From positions 1 through 16,303 of the forward strand of contig CANPXQ010000010.1 of the NCBI GenBank assembly GCA_947586295.1: 16,303 bases of DNA, read 5' to 3'. The translations under genes were made by a program, and so were the position numbers. Source of the stretch: an uncultured Bacilli bacterium. Lineage in GTDB: Bacteria > Bacillota_I > Bacilli_A > RF39 > UBA660. The notes beneath the pieces are model-generated. The model ran no database searches, was not told the DNA's origin, and saw only the letters and a program-made list of their open reading frames with translations. Below are positions 6,655 to 14,571 of this stretch, in pieces. The number at the start of each line of letters is the position of its first letter. The first letter of the stretch is position 1.

Positions 6655-7515
6655 TTATTTAATAATATTATTTATAACTTTAGCTCCATCGGCTGCCGCC
6701 GTTACTAATTGATAAACATCTTTTTTTATAACATCACCTATAGCATATAAATGAGGTATTTTTGTTTCATAATTATTATCTACCATAACAAAACCAGCTT
6801 CATTAGTAATATTATATTTTTCTACTAAAGAACTATTAGGAATAAAACCATTATAAACAAATATTCCTTTTACAGGTATTGTTTTTGAACTTTTTAAAAT
6901 AACCGAATCTATTAAGTTATCTTTTTCTTTTATTTTAACTATCTCATCATCTAATATTACTTCAATATTTTCTACTTTCTTTATATCATCGTTAATTGTT
7001 TTTTCTTTCGTAATAATATATAATTTATGAACAATATTACTTAAATATAAAGCTTCTCTAATAGCTAATTTATTGGAGCCTACAACTGCAACATCTTTAT
7101 CTTTATAAAAATAACCATCACATACCGCACAACTTGATAAACCCCGGCCAAAATAATCTTTTTCTCCTTCAATAACTAATGGTTTAGCTTTTTTCCCAGT
7201 TGCTAAAATTATATCTAGCGCTTCATAAGTATGATTTTTAGTCTTAACAACAACTTTATCATTAACCGTTATATCAATTACCTCTTCTAAAGCATAATTA
7301 ATATTTAAAGCTTTAATTTGATTAAATAAATTAAGGGCTAAATCGGGTCCTTTTATATCTATATAGCCCGGATAATTTGCTATTTTATCTAAATTATTTA
7401 ACATACCCCCTGGCATACTTTTATCTAGCAATAAAACTTTTAAATTTTTTCTTTGGGCATATATCGCAGATGTTATACCGCTCATTCCCATACCAATTAT
7501 AATTATATCGTACAT
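6655..7515 (-). CDS. trxB: thioredoxin reductase-like flavoprotein with atypical NADPH domain
   Basis: A two-domain FAD protein of the low-molecular-weight thioredoxin reductase family, 286 aa, shorter than the usual 305-320. The FAD site shows GMGMSG at 8-13, PGGML at 35-39, ATG at 105-107 and YAIGDV at 257-262. The redox-active pair is CAVC, C129 and C132, followed by DG. The second nucleotide domain is unusual: GGGDSA is replaced by VGSNKLA (145-151), and the HRRxxxR motif that binds the NADPH phosphate is missing, the equivalent strand reading YIITKEK. The electron donor may therefore not be NADPH. AAAGGA lies 8 bases before the ATG. It follows lgt by 21 bases and is probably cotranscribed; no terminator is seen before the deacetylase promoter. 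Confidence 0.85.
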   Translation of the reverse strand: MYDIIIIGMGMSGITSAIYAQRKNLKVLLLDKSMPGGMLNNLDKIANYPGYIDIKGPDLALNLFNQIKALNINYALEEVIDITVNDKVVVKTKNHTYEALDIILATGKKAKPLVIEGEKDYFGRGLSSCAVCDGYFYKDKDVAVVGSNKLAIREALYLSNIVHKLYIITKEKTINDDIKKVENIEVILDDEIVKIKEKDNLIDSVILKSSKTIPVKGIFVYNGFIPNSSLVEKYNITNEAGFVMVDNNYETKIPHLYAIGDVIKKDVYQLVTAAADGAKVINNIIK

Positions 7516-7536
7516 TTTATCATTCCTTTTTTAGTT

Positions 7537-8346
7537 TTAAAAAATTATTTGTTCTTCGGCATCTTTACTGTATAAATCTTCAAACCGTCCTCTTCTAGTT
7601 GTAATCATAAAAATACCTAATCCTATAATAAACATAATTACTGATACTATTTGGGCCATTTTAAAACCTCCAAGCATTAAAGAATCCGTGCGCATACCTT
7701 CAATAAAGAAACGTCCCAAACTATACCACATTAAATAAAATGCGGTTGGTTGTCCTACTTTAGTATATTTTAATCTTCTAATAACAAGTAAAATAATAAA
7801 ACCTAACAAACACCATAAAGATTCATAAAGAAATGTCGGTTGATAGTAAATACCACCAATATTCATTCCCTCAATAATAAAATTAGGAATATGTAATTTT
7901 TGAAGTTCTAATATACTCGTTGCAACTCCGTGGGCTTCTTGATTAAAAAAGTTTCCCCAACGTCCTATAGCTTGAGCTAATATTAAACCTGGAACTATAA
8001 AATCAGTCATACGAATACTGCGAATATGATATTTTTTACAATAAATAATTATTGTGATTATTCCCAAAATAAGACCTCCATGAATGGCCAGTCCACCTTC
8101 CCAAACTTTAAAAACATCCACAATATTTGAATATAAATTTAAATTAAATAAAACATAATAAAGTCGGGCACCAATAATTCCAAAAATAATACCCCAAAAT
8201 AATAAATTAAAAATAAAATCCTTGGGATAACGATGCTTCGTACCTTCTCTAATAATTAAAATTATAGCTAGTAAAGCTCCTACTAAAATTAATACGGAAT
8301 ACCATTTAATATTTATTCCAGCAATAGTAAAAATTGTATCGCTCAT
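7537..8346 (-). CDS. lgt: phosphatidylglycerol–prolipoprotein diacylglyceryl transferase
   Basis: An integral membrane enzyme that moves diacylglycerol from phosphatidylglycerol to the lipobox cysteine of prolipoproteins, the first step of lipoprotein maturation. At 269 aa with about seven hydrophobic segments it fits the family. The Lgt signature GRWGNFFNQEAHG is at 128-140. GGLAIHGG (84-91) carries the conserved histidine H89. YQPTFLYESLW (168-178) and GRFFIEGMRTD (211-221), with arginines expected near the lipid head group, complete the pattern. AGGAG lies about 10 bases before the ATG. The promoter candidate is at 8368-8376. trxB-like follows after 20 bases, an arrangement close to the hprK–lgt–trxB neighbourhood of Bacilli, but hprK is absent. 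Confidence 0.96.
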   Translation of the reverse strand: MSDTIFTIAGINIKWYSVLILVGALLAIILIIREGTKHRYPKDFIFNLLFWGIIFGIIGARLYYVLFNLNLYSNIVDVFKVWEGGLAIHGGLILGIITIIIYCKKYHIRSIRMTDFIVPGLILAQAIGRWGNFFNQEAHGVATSILELQKLHIPNFIIEGMNIGGIYYQPTFLYESLWCLLGFIILLVIRRLKYTKVGQPTAFYLMWYSLGRFFIEGMRTDSLMLGGFKMAQIVSVIMFIIGLGIFMITTRRGRFEDLYSKDAEEQIIF

Positions 8347-8367
8347 TTATTTCCATCTCCTATAATA

Positions 8368-8376
8368 AGTATATCA
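8368..8376 (-). promoter_or_regulatory. extended -10 promoter of lgt
   Basis: On the minus strand TGATATACT matches TG-N-TATACT (5 of 6 plus the TG extension). The -35 at 17 bp (TTTTAT) is weak. Expected start is near 8361, about 15 bases before the lgt start codon, with the AGGAG site at its beginning. No terminator is seen between the upstream gene stop (8402) and this element, so lgt may also receive read-through. Confidence 0.45.
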
Positions 8377-8401
8377 TTAATTTAAATTATATAAAATATT
8401 T

Positions 8402-9655
8402 TTAACGATTTCTTTGAATATATTCTTCATATAAAGTTTTTATCCCTTCCGAAATATTAATTGGATCTATTTGTTCATAATCTTCTTTTAATTCAGTTAT
8501 TGTTTTAGGAATAACTTCATTATTATCTAATTTATATAAATAATTTAATTGCGGATATCTTTTTAAAAGCGAAGGATTATTAATAATTATTTTATTAAAT
8601 AAATCATCTAATTCAATACTCATACCATTATATATTCTTTTAGTATCAAATAAACTATTTTGATATTTAGCTACTTTTTGCATTTGTTCATTTTTATTAA
8701 TAGGTTCTAAACCAAAAAAATCTAATGCAATTAATCGCGACTGAATACCAATGGCATAAGCTTCTTTTTCATAACTAATTAATTCATAATTATCATCATA
8801 ATAATTAGGAACCATATCTCTTAATATTTTATCTTTAGTAGCTATCATACCTAATAAACTAACTTCTTTTCCCGAAAAAACTTCCTTGTATTGGTAAGAA
8901 TGTCTTAACTCGTGATTAAAGACTTCAATAAATTCCGTATTACCATAATAATATAAGGCCATAACTACATCTTTGTTAAATTTTACCATATTAGCAATAT
9001 TTTCACCTAAAACTAAGGTATCATCATCTATTTTTTGATATTCTTCTTTAGGTAATATTTCACAAGTACTAGAAGGATATCCATAAGTATTTTTCATTAT
9101 GTTAGTCGTATAATTTTTAATCATTTCTTCAAATATTGTATAACTTATAATTGGTGTTTTTTCTTGTTTTAAATTATTATAAAGAATAGTTTTAATAAAA
9201 TAATTAGCAATACAATTAGTAGCCCCAATATTAGTTTCATTTATTTCATTTCTTAATATAATACTTTCTACATAAGGTATTTCTTCCTTAGTTATTAACC
9301 CATTATTATTTATTCTTTCAACTATATCTTTATATAACTTATCCATCCGAGAAAAATAATCATATTTAGTTAATACTTCATTAATAAAATCAATATTATC
9401 TAAAGCATATAAAGCACTTAAAAAAATATTAAATTTTTCGTCTGCAGGATTCATATTTTTTATTACTTCATCAGTTATCTTTTTTAATTCATTAATTTTT
9501 TCTTCTAACAAAGGACTATAAGTTTTACAATATCGACACGTACTATTATGAAAACTACCTCCGCAATTAGGACATTTATTATTTTTTTTTATTTCCCATA
9601 TAATTTTTATTGCCTCGTTATAAGCATTATCAAGATTAAATGTATTAGTTTCCAT
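8402..9655 (-). CDS. zinc-ribbon protein with HExxH metallopeptidase-like motif
   Basis: 417 aa, no recognised gene. Near the start C28-x2-C31-x8-C40-x2-C43 (CPNCGG...CRYC) forms a zinc ribbon. The middle is helical and rich in charged residues. FNHELRHSYQ at 246-255 holds H248-E249-x-x-H252, the zinc-binding and catalytic motif of zincin peptidases. About 45 residues later YEKEAYAIG (295-303) offers E296 or E298 as a third ligand, as in gluzincins, whose third ligand often lies in an E-x-x-A/D helix. No signal peptide or membrane helix is seen, so it is probably cytoplasmic. The substrate is unknown. AGGG lies about 8 bases before the ATG. The gene sits directly upstream of lgt, where hprK is found in many Bacilli. 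Peptidase activity is inferred from motifs only. Confidence 0.7.
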   Translation of the reverse strand: METNTFNLDNAYNEAIKIIWEIKKNNKCPNCGGSFHNSTCRYCKTYSPLLEEKINELKKITDEVIKNMNPADEKFNIFLSALYALDNIDFINEVLTKYDYFSRMDKLYKDIVERINNNGLITKEEIPYVESIILRNEINETNIGATNCIANYFIKTILYNNLKQEKTPIISYTIFEEMIKNYTTNIMKNTYGYPSSTCEILPKEEYQKIDDDTLVLGENIANMVKFNKDVVMALYYYGNTEFIEVFNHELRHSYQYKEVFSGKEVSLLGMIATKDKILRDMVPNYYDDNYELISYEKEAYAIGIQSRLIALDFFGLEPINKNEQMQKVAKYQNSLFDTKRIYNGMSIELDDLFNKIIINNPSLLKRYPQLNYLYKLDNNEVIPKTITELKEDYEQIDPINISEGIKTLYEEYIQRNR

Positions 9656-9673
9656 ACTATCTACCCTACATTT

Positions 9674-9702
9674 ATAATAACAAAAAAATACTTTAATTTA
9701 AA
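9674..9702 (-). promoter_or_regulatory. possible promoter of the zinc-ribbon metallopeptidase gene
   Basis: On the minus strand TTTAAA (9702-9697, 4 of 6) and TATTAT (9679-9674, 5 of 6) are 17 bp apart, upstream of the start at 9655. The -35 lies within the uvrA terminator hairpin. In such AT-rich DNA the match could be chance. Confidence 0.3.
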
Positions 9703-9710
9703 GTATTTTT
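9682..9710 (-). terminator. intrinsic terminator of uvrA, overlapping its stop codon
   Basis: AAAAATACTTTA (9684-9695) and TAAAGTATTTTT (9699-9710) form a perfect 12-bp stem with a 3-base loop. On the minus strand it ends in seven T residues (9688-9682), five of them in the stem. The uvrA stop codon (9700-9698) lies within the hairpin. Confidence 0.75.
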
Positions 9711-12496
9711 CGTAAAAATTCGCCTGTAAAAGAATCCGGATTTTGGGCAACTTCTTCTGGGGTACCAGTAGCAACAACTTCTCCACCACCATCGCCACCA
9801 AGTGGTCCTAAATCAATAATATAATCGGCTACTTTAATAACATCTAAATTATGTTCAATTACGATAACCGTATCTCCATTATCAACTATGCGATTTAAAA
9901 TAACTAATAATTTTTTTATATCATCAATATGTAAACCAGTTGTTGGTTCATCTAAAATAAACAAAGATTTTCCAGTGGCTTTCTTTTGCAATTCTTTAGA
10001 TAATTTTACCCTTCCGGCTTCACCACCAGATAATGTCGGAGCCGTTTGACCTAATTTAATATAAGATAAACCGACATCCATCATTACTTTTAATTTATTA
10101 TATATTTTAGGAACATTTTCAAAAAATTTAATAGCTTCACTAACGCGCATATCAAGTACTTCGCTAATATTTTTACCTTTAAATTTTATTTCTAAGGTTT
10201 CTTTATTATAGCGTTTTCCTCCACAAACTTCACAAGGCACATAAACATCCGCTAGAAAATGCATTTCAATTCTTTTTACACCATCACCCCAACAAGCTTC
10301 ACAACGTCCGCCTTTTACATTAAAAGAAAAACGACCCTTGTCATATCCGCGCATTTTAGCTTCTTTTGTTTGAGCAAAAATATCGCGAATATCATCAAAA
10401 ACTCCAACATAAGTTGCCGGATTACTTCTAGGGGTTCTACCTATGGCATCTTGCGTTATTTGTACTACCTTATCAATATTATCTAATCCTAATATTTTAC
10501 TACATTTACCAGGTAAGTCTTTAGATTTATAAAGTTTATTAGCAACAGTTTTATATAATACTTCATTAATTAAAGATGATTTACCACTACCAGAAACTCC
10601 GGTAACACAAATAAATTTACCTAAAGGAATATCAACATCAATATTCTTTAAATTATTTTCGCGAGCCCCTTTTATTTTTAATTTTTTACCATTACCTTTT
10701 CTTCTTTTATTTGGAACAGCAATAAATTCTTCTTTTCTTAAATATTTACCGGTTAAACTGCGCGGATTATTCATAACTTCTAAAGGGGTCCCAGCAGCCA
10801 TAACTTCACCGCCATACTCTCCTGCTCCCGGACCTATATCAACTAGATAATCAGCTGCAAGCATTGTATCGGTATCGTGTTCTACAACAATTAAGGTATT
10901 TCCCAAATCGCGCATTTCTTTTAAACTATTAATTAATCTTTCATTATCTTTTTGATGTAGACCAATACTTGGTTCATCTAAAACATATAATACCCCCGAA
11001 AGTTTACTTCCTATTTGCGTAGCGAGTCTAATTCTTTGGGCTTCGCCACCTGATAAAGTACCAGCACTACGAGTTAATGTAAGATAAGACAAACCAACAT
11101 TATTTAAAAATTCTAACCGTGATTTAATTTCTTTAACTATAAGTTCACTAATTTCTTTTTCTTCTTTATTTAACTTTAAATTTACAATGAAATTATATAA
11201 ATCTTTAATAGACATATCTGTTAAATCAAAAATATTTTTTTTATTAATATAAATAGATAATACGGATTCTTGTAAACGTTTCCCATTACAAACTGGACAA
11301 GGCATTTCCACAATATAATTATCTAACCATTCTCTAATCCAAGAACTTTTAGTTTCCATATATCTTCTTTCTAATGCCGGAATTATACCTTCATAAGTAT
11401 TAGTAGTATTACGTGTATTACCATTTTTAGAAACATAATTAAATTCTAAAACTTCATTAGTACCATATAATAAATAGTTTAATTTCTTTTTAGGAATATC
11501 TTTTATAGGAATAGTCATATCTATTTTATAATGTTTGCAAACAGTATCAACTTGGGTATAGTAAGTTGTACTATCTAAACTTAAAGCGCTTATAGCTCCT
11601 TCAATTATTGATTTATTTTTATCGGGAATAAGGAGATCTTCACTAATCTTTAATTTAGTACCTAAGCCTTTACATTCCGGACAAGCCCCATAAGGAGCAT
11701 TAAAAGAAAAAAGACGCGGTTCTAATTCTGGAATAGAATAATTACATTTTAAACAAGCATACTTTTCGCTCATTAACATTTCTTCATCATCATAGCCAAT
11801 AATTACTTTACCATCTGCCCTTTTAGTACTTTCTTCTAAACTTTCAAATATTCTACTTCGTTCTTCAGCACTGACGAGCACTTTATCAATTATTAAATCA
11901 ATATTATCTTTTATATTTTTTTCTAAACCTGCAACATCATTTATTTTAATAATTTCGCCATTAACTCTTAATTTAGTAAACCCTTCTTTTTGTAAATTAG
12001 ATATTACATCTTTATGAGTACCTTTTTCCCCATGAATAATTGGAGCCATAATCGTAATCGTTTTTCCTTCTAACGTCATAACTTTATTTGTCATTTCTTC
12101 TATACTTTGACTTTTGATAGGAATATGATGATTTGGGCAATAAGGGATACCAATTCGAGCAAATAAAAGCCGTAAATAATCATATATTTCCGTAATTGTT
12201 CCAACAGTTGAACGCGGATTTTTATTAGTTGATTTTTGATCTATCGAAATGCTAGGAGATAATCCTTCGATGGAATCGACATCAGGTTTTTCACTAACCC
12301 CAATAAATTGACGGGCATAAGCCGACAAACTTTCCACATATCTTCTTTGACCTTCAGCATAGATAGTGTCAAAAGCTAAACTGCTCTTACCACTACCAGA
12401 TACTCCGGTCATAACAATTAATTTATTTTTAGGAATCTGTAAATCAATATTTTTTAAATTATTTTCGCGTGCTCCTTTTATAATAATTTTATCCAT
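9698..12496 (-). CDS. uvrA: excinuclease ABC subunit A (UvrA)
   Basis: The DNA-damage sensor of nucleotide excision repair; as a dimer it finds lesions and loads UvrB. 932 aa, normal length. Two ABC ATPase halves are complete: Walker A GVSGSGKSS at 31-39 and 633-641, signatures LSGGEAQR at 481-488 and LSGGEAGRV at 822-830, and Walker B ending LDEPS (506-510) and LDEPT (848-852). Zinc modules are C248/C251...C272/C275 and C732/C735...C755/C758, plus CPVC at 400-403. The second signature has G where UvrA normally has Q (GEAQR). AGGGAG lies 7 bases before the ATG inside the upstream gene, whose stop is one base away, so translation is probably coupled. uvrB, its frequent upstream neighbour, is not here. 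Confidence 0.97.
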   Translation of the reverse strand: MDKIIIKGARENNLKNIDLQIPKNKLIVMTGVSGSGKSSLAFDTIYAEGQRRYVESLSAYARQFIGVSEKPDVDSIEGLSPSISIDQKSTNKNPRSTVGTITEIYDYLRLLFARIGIPYCPNHHIPIKSQSIEEMTNKVMTLEGKTITIMAPIIHGEKGTHKDVISNLQKEGFTKLRVNGEIIKINDVAGLEKNIKDNIDLIIDKVLVSAEERSRIFESLEESTKRADGKVIIGYDDEEMLMSEKYACLKCNYSIPELEPRLFSFNAPYGACPECKGLGTKLKISEDLLIPDKNKSIIEGAISALSLDSTTYYTQVDTVCKHYKIDMTIPIKDIPKKKLNYLLYGTNEVLEFNYVSKNGNTRNTTNTYEGIIPALERRYMETKSSWIREWLDNYIVEMPCPVCNGKRLQESVLSIYINKKNIFDLTDMSIKDLYNFIVNLKLNKEEKEISELIVKEIKSRLEFLNNVGLSYLTLTRSAGTLSGGEAQRIRLATQIGSKLSGVLYVLDEPSIGLHQKDNERLINSLKEMRDLGNTLIVVEHDTDTMLAADYLVDIGPGAGEYGGEVMAAGTPLEVMNNPRSLTGKYLRKEEFIAVPNKRRKGNGKKLKIKGARENNLKNIDVDIPLGKFICVTGVSGSGKSSLINEVLYKTVANKLYKSKDLPGKCSKILGLDNIDKVVQITQDAIGRTPRSNPATYVGVFDDIRDIFAQTKEAKMRGYDKGRFSFNVKGGRCEACWGDGVKRIEMHFLADVYVPCEVCGGKRYNKETLEIKFKGKNISEVLDMRVSEAIKFFENVPKIYNKLKVMMDVGLSYIKLGQTAPTLSGGEAGRVKLSKELQKKATGKSLFILDEPTTGLHIDDIKKLLVILNRIVDNGDTVIVIEHNLDVIKVADYIIDLGPLGGDGGGEVVATGTPEEVAQNPDSFTGEFLRKIL

Positions 12497-12497
12497 A

Positions 12498-13010
12498 CTA
12501 CCACTCCCTAATTAATTTTCGAACCTCTGCTATATCTTTTTCATAAATATCAATATAACCCATTTGATAATAAAAAATTGCTTTCAATAATTCATAATCA
12601 TCATTAATTCTTTCTAAAAAAAGTTTTATTTCTTCTTTAGAAAGATGAGAATTATAAATAAATATTTTTTGATTATAAGGTGTTTCATTTAATACTGTCG
12701 TTATTATCTCTTTTCTAGTCAAAAAATGATCAATCGTGATATTTTCTACCGCATACATATCATATAGTCCCCGATAATCATCAATATTAAGATAATGATG
12801 TTTACCAAAACCAGTAACTTCGGCTACTTTTACTTCTTCAGCTGGAAAATAATAACTATAAACGTGAGGTAAATGCGTACATAAATGATATCCGGATTTA
12901 TAAAACTGAATATCTTTGGCAGTATGATAAGTATTACCTTCAATAAAAACTTTACCATACTTATTACTACCATCTAAATTAAATGCTTTATAACCCTTTA
13001 CTTCCCACAT
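12498..13010 (-). CDS. DUF7666-like protein of unknown function upstream of uvrA
   Basis: 170 aa with the start used here. Residues 1-75 follow a pattern I associate with DUF7666-type proteins, often found in phages and mobile DNA: GYKAFN near the start, an EGNTY segment, then KSGYHLCTHLPHVYSYY, matching the usual GFH-x-C...YY, and then VAEVTGFG. The rest is helical and not recognised. No catalytic residues, signal peptide or membrane helix are evident. The frame extends nine codons further, to an ATG at 13037, but that ATG has no ribosome binding site, whereas AAAGGA lies 7 bases before the ATG at 13010. It ends one base before uvrA starts, so the two form an operon; a link to DNA repair is only suggested by position. 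The family assignment is tentative. Confidence 0.6.
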   Translation of the reverse strand: MWEVKGYKAFNLDGSNKYGKVFIEGNTYHTAKDIQFYKSGYHLCTHLPHVYSYYFPAEEVKVAEVTGFGKHHYLNIDDYRGLYDMYAVENITIDHFLTRKEIITTVLNETPYNQKIFIYNSHLSKEEIKLFLERINDDYELLKAIFYYQMGYIDIYEKDIAEVRKLIREW

Positions 13011-13121
13011 TTTTCCATCCTTTATTAATATTACCATTATTTAAAATAATAAACTAATTTAATCGAATATTATCTTATCACAAGTTTAAATTTAATTAAA
13101 GTATTAATTTATAGTAAATAT

Positions 13122-13151
13122 TTGACATAAATTAAAATAATATGATAAAAT
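13122..13151 (+). promoter_or_regulatory. promoter of the plus-strand membrane protein gene
   Basis: A perfect TTGACA (13122-13127) and TAAAAT (13146-13151) are 18 bp apart, with TG one base before the -10 (extended -10). Expected start is near 13158, about 29 bases before the start codon at 13187. The divergent DUF7666-like/uvrA unit must start in the same gap (13011-13121), but its promoter is not clear: only TTAAAT with TAATAT at 17 bp on the minus strand. Confidence 0.7.
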
Positions 13152-13160
13152 TATTTTAAT
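13131..13160. promoter_or_regulatory. perfect 11-bp inverted repeat over the -10 and start site (operator-like)
   Basis: ATTAAAATAAT (13131-13141) and ATTATTTTAAT (13150-13160) are exact reverse complements separated by 8 bases. The spacer and right arm contain the -10 element and the expected transcription start of the gene at 13187. This position is typical of repressor operators. It is AT-only, so chance cannot be excluded. Confidence 0.4.
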
Positions 13161-13186
13161 ATTAAATTCGTAGTGGGGGGATATAT

Positions 13187-14536
13187 ATGTACGAAGAAAA
13201 AAACAAAAGATTTTTTACCAGTGATATCTTATTACTGATTTTAAAATTAGTTTTACTAGCGATTTTTATCTTTATTCTCTGTTGGTTATTTATAGGTAAC
13301 AAAGGTAAGAAAGAAGATACTTTAGATGATGCGATATTTAAAGAAAACATAAATGGAATGAAAGATGCCGCTTATCACTATTTTACTACTGACAAACTGC
13401 CAACAGAAATAGGAGAAACTGTAAGAATTAATTTAGAATCAATGATTAAACAAAAATTATTGTTAGATTTTACCAATAATGGTAAAAAATGTAGTTTAAA
13501 AGATAGTTATATTGAAGCCACAAAATCAACCGAAGATAATTACGCTTTAAAAGTTAATTTAAAATGTGGACAAACAGAAAATTTTATAATGTCTTCTATT
13601 GAAAAAGAAAAAGAAGCTTGTGTTACTTGTCCAACAGTTAATGAAAATAATAATGACAAGGAAATAGATCAAAATAATAACAATAATAATCAAGTTAATA
13701 ATAGTACAAATAGTACTCCTTCAAGTAAACCCACCCAAAATCAAAGCCAAAGTCAAAGTCAAAATGAAAAAGTAGTAACTAAAGTAACATATAAATACTA
13801 CTGCTATGGTACAAGTTGTAAAGATAAACAAAATCAAAGTGAAAATAAAGATAAATATTATGAAGTATATAAGTATAGCGATTGGCAAAAAGAAGTTTTA
13901 TTAGGAAATAATGTTGAAAAAAAATGTGAAGATAAAACTGAATATACTTATTGTAAAACTGGTTCTACAAGTTACTACGGAGATTGTATTTACCCTAAAG
14001 GTTATATGAATAAAACAGTAAATAATACTTTTGGTTTATATAAAATTGATATAAATAAATTTGAACCATATGAAGTTAAAGTAAATAGTTTTAAATCAAT
14101 AAATGACTATAAAGAATTCTATAATAGTTCAAGTTCAACAAAACTAGCGGAAACTCCTGAAGAAATGATGAACGCTACATTAAGTGAAAAATATTACACA
14201 TTAAAGTATAGTGATTTATATATAGATAATAATATGTATCGAATTGATTTAACAACAACTATTAAAGATAATATTCAAACTAATTATGTATATTCTCCTA
14301 TTTTAAAAAATTATTTTTACTTTATTACATTTAAAATTGACGTATTGTTAAAAGAAAAAAATACTTGTATAACGGATACTTATGCTAATAAAGATAAATA
14401 TACAGATTACAAAATATTTGATAAAAAAACTACTAATGAATGCTTATATCGTGAAAAAGAATATAAATGGGTTAAAGAAAGTGACTTAAATGAATATCTT
14501 CATAATGGTTGGATAAAAACTGGTAATACAAAATAA
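13187..14536 (+). CDS. membrane-anchored extracellular protein with Asn/Gln/Ser-rich linker, unknown function
   Basis: 449 aa and the only plus-strand gene. Residues 1-13 are charged, and 14-36 form one strong membrane helix without a lipobox or clear signal-peptidase site, so it is probably anchored by its N-terminus with the remainder outside. Residues 50-148 form a compact domain (KDAAYHYFTTDKLP...MIKQKLLLDF...NLKCG) with C102, C127, C145 and C148; I have the impression of similar domains in gut Firmicutes, but no named family comes to mind. Residues 150-195 are a low-complexity N/Q/S linker with repeated SQ. A second domain (about 198-449) is rich in Tyr, Lys and paired cysteines. The ribosome binding site is an unusual GGGGGG six bases before the ATG. 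Its stop codon lies in the terminator shared with the convergent gene. Confidence 0.8.
   Translation: MYEEKNKRFFTSDILLLILKLVLLAIFIFILCWLFIGNKGKKEDTLDDAIFKENINGMKDAAYHYFTTDKLPTEIGETVRINLESMIKQKLLLDFTNNGKKCSLKDSYIEATKSTEDNYALKVNLKCGQTENFIMSSIEKEKEACVTCPTVNENNNDKEIDQNNNNNNQVNNSTNSTPSSKPTQNQSQSQSQNEKVVTKVTYKYYCYGTSCKDKQNQSENKDKYYEVYKYSDWQKEVLLGNNVEKKCEDKTEYTYCKTGSTSYYGDCIYPKGYMNKTVNNTFGLYKIDINKFEPYEVKVNSFKSINDYKEFYNSSSSTKLAETPEEMMNATLSEKYYTLKYSDLYIDNNMYRIDLTTTIKDNIQTNYVYSPILKNYFYFITFKIDVLLKEKNTCITDTYANKDKYTDYKIFDKKTTNECLYREKEYKWVKESDLNEYLHNGWIKTGNTK
13741..13764 (+). repeat. in-frame hexanucleotide repeat in the linker
   Basis: TCAAAG, CCAAAG, TCAAAG and TCAAAA follow one another and encode repeated Ser-Gln in the extracellular linker. 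Gain or loss of a unit would keep the reading frame. Confidence 0.6.
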
Positions 14537-14571
14537 AATAATAGCTACAGTTAAGTAGCTATTATTTTATT
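14532..14571. terminator. bidirectional terminator between convergent genes
   Basis: A perfect 17-bp stem (14532-14548 with 14555-14571; core TAGCTAC/GTAGCTA) with the 6-base loop AGTTAA. Both arms end in A/T runs, so it can act on both strands. The stop codon of the plus-strand gene (14534-14536) and of the minus-strand gene (14569-14567) both lie within it. Confidence 0.88.

Noticed and set aside
10259..10486. 75-codon plus-strand frame
   Set aside because: Antisense to the second zinc module of uvrA; no ribosome binding site.
13162..13350. 62-codon minus-strand frame
   Set aside because: Antisense to the start of the plus-strand membrane protein and its leader; no ribosome binding site.
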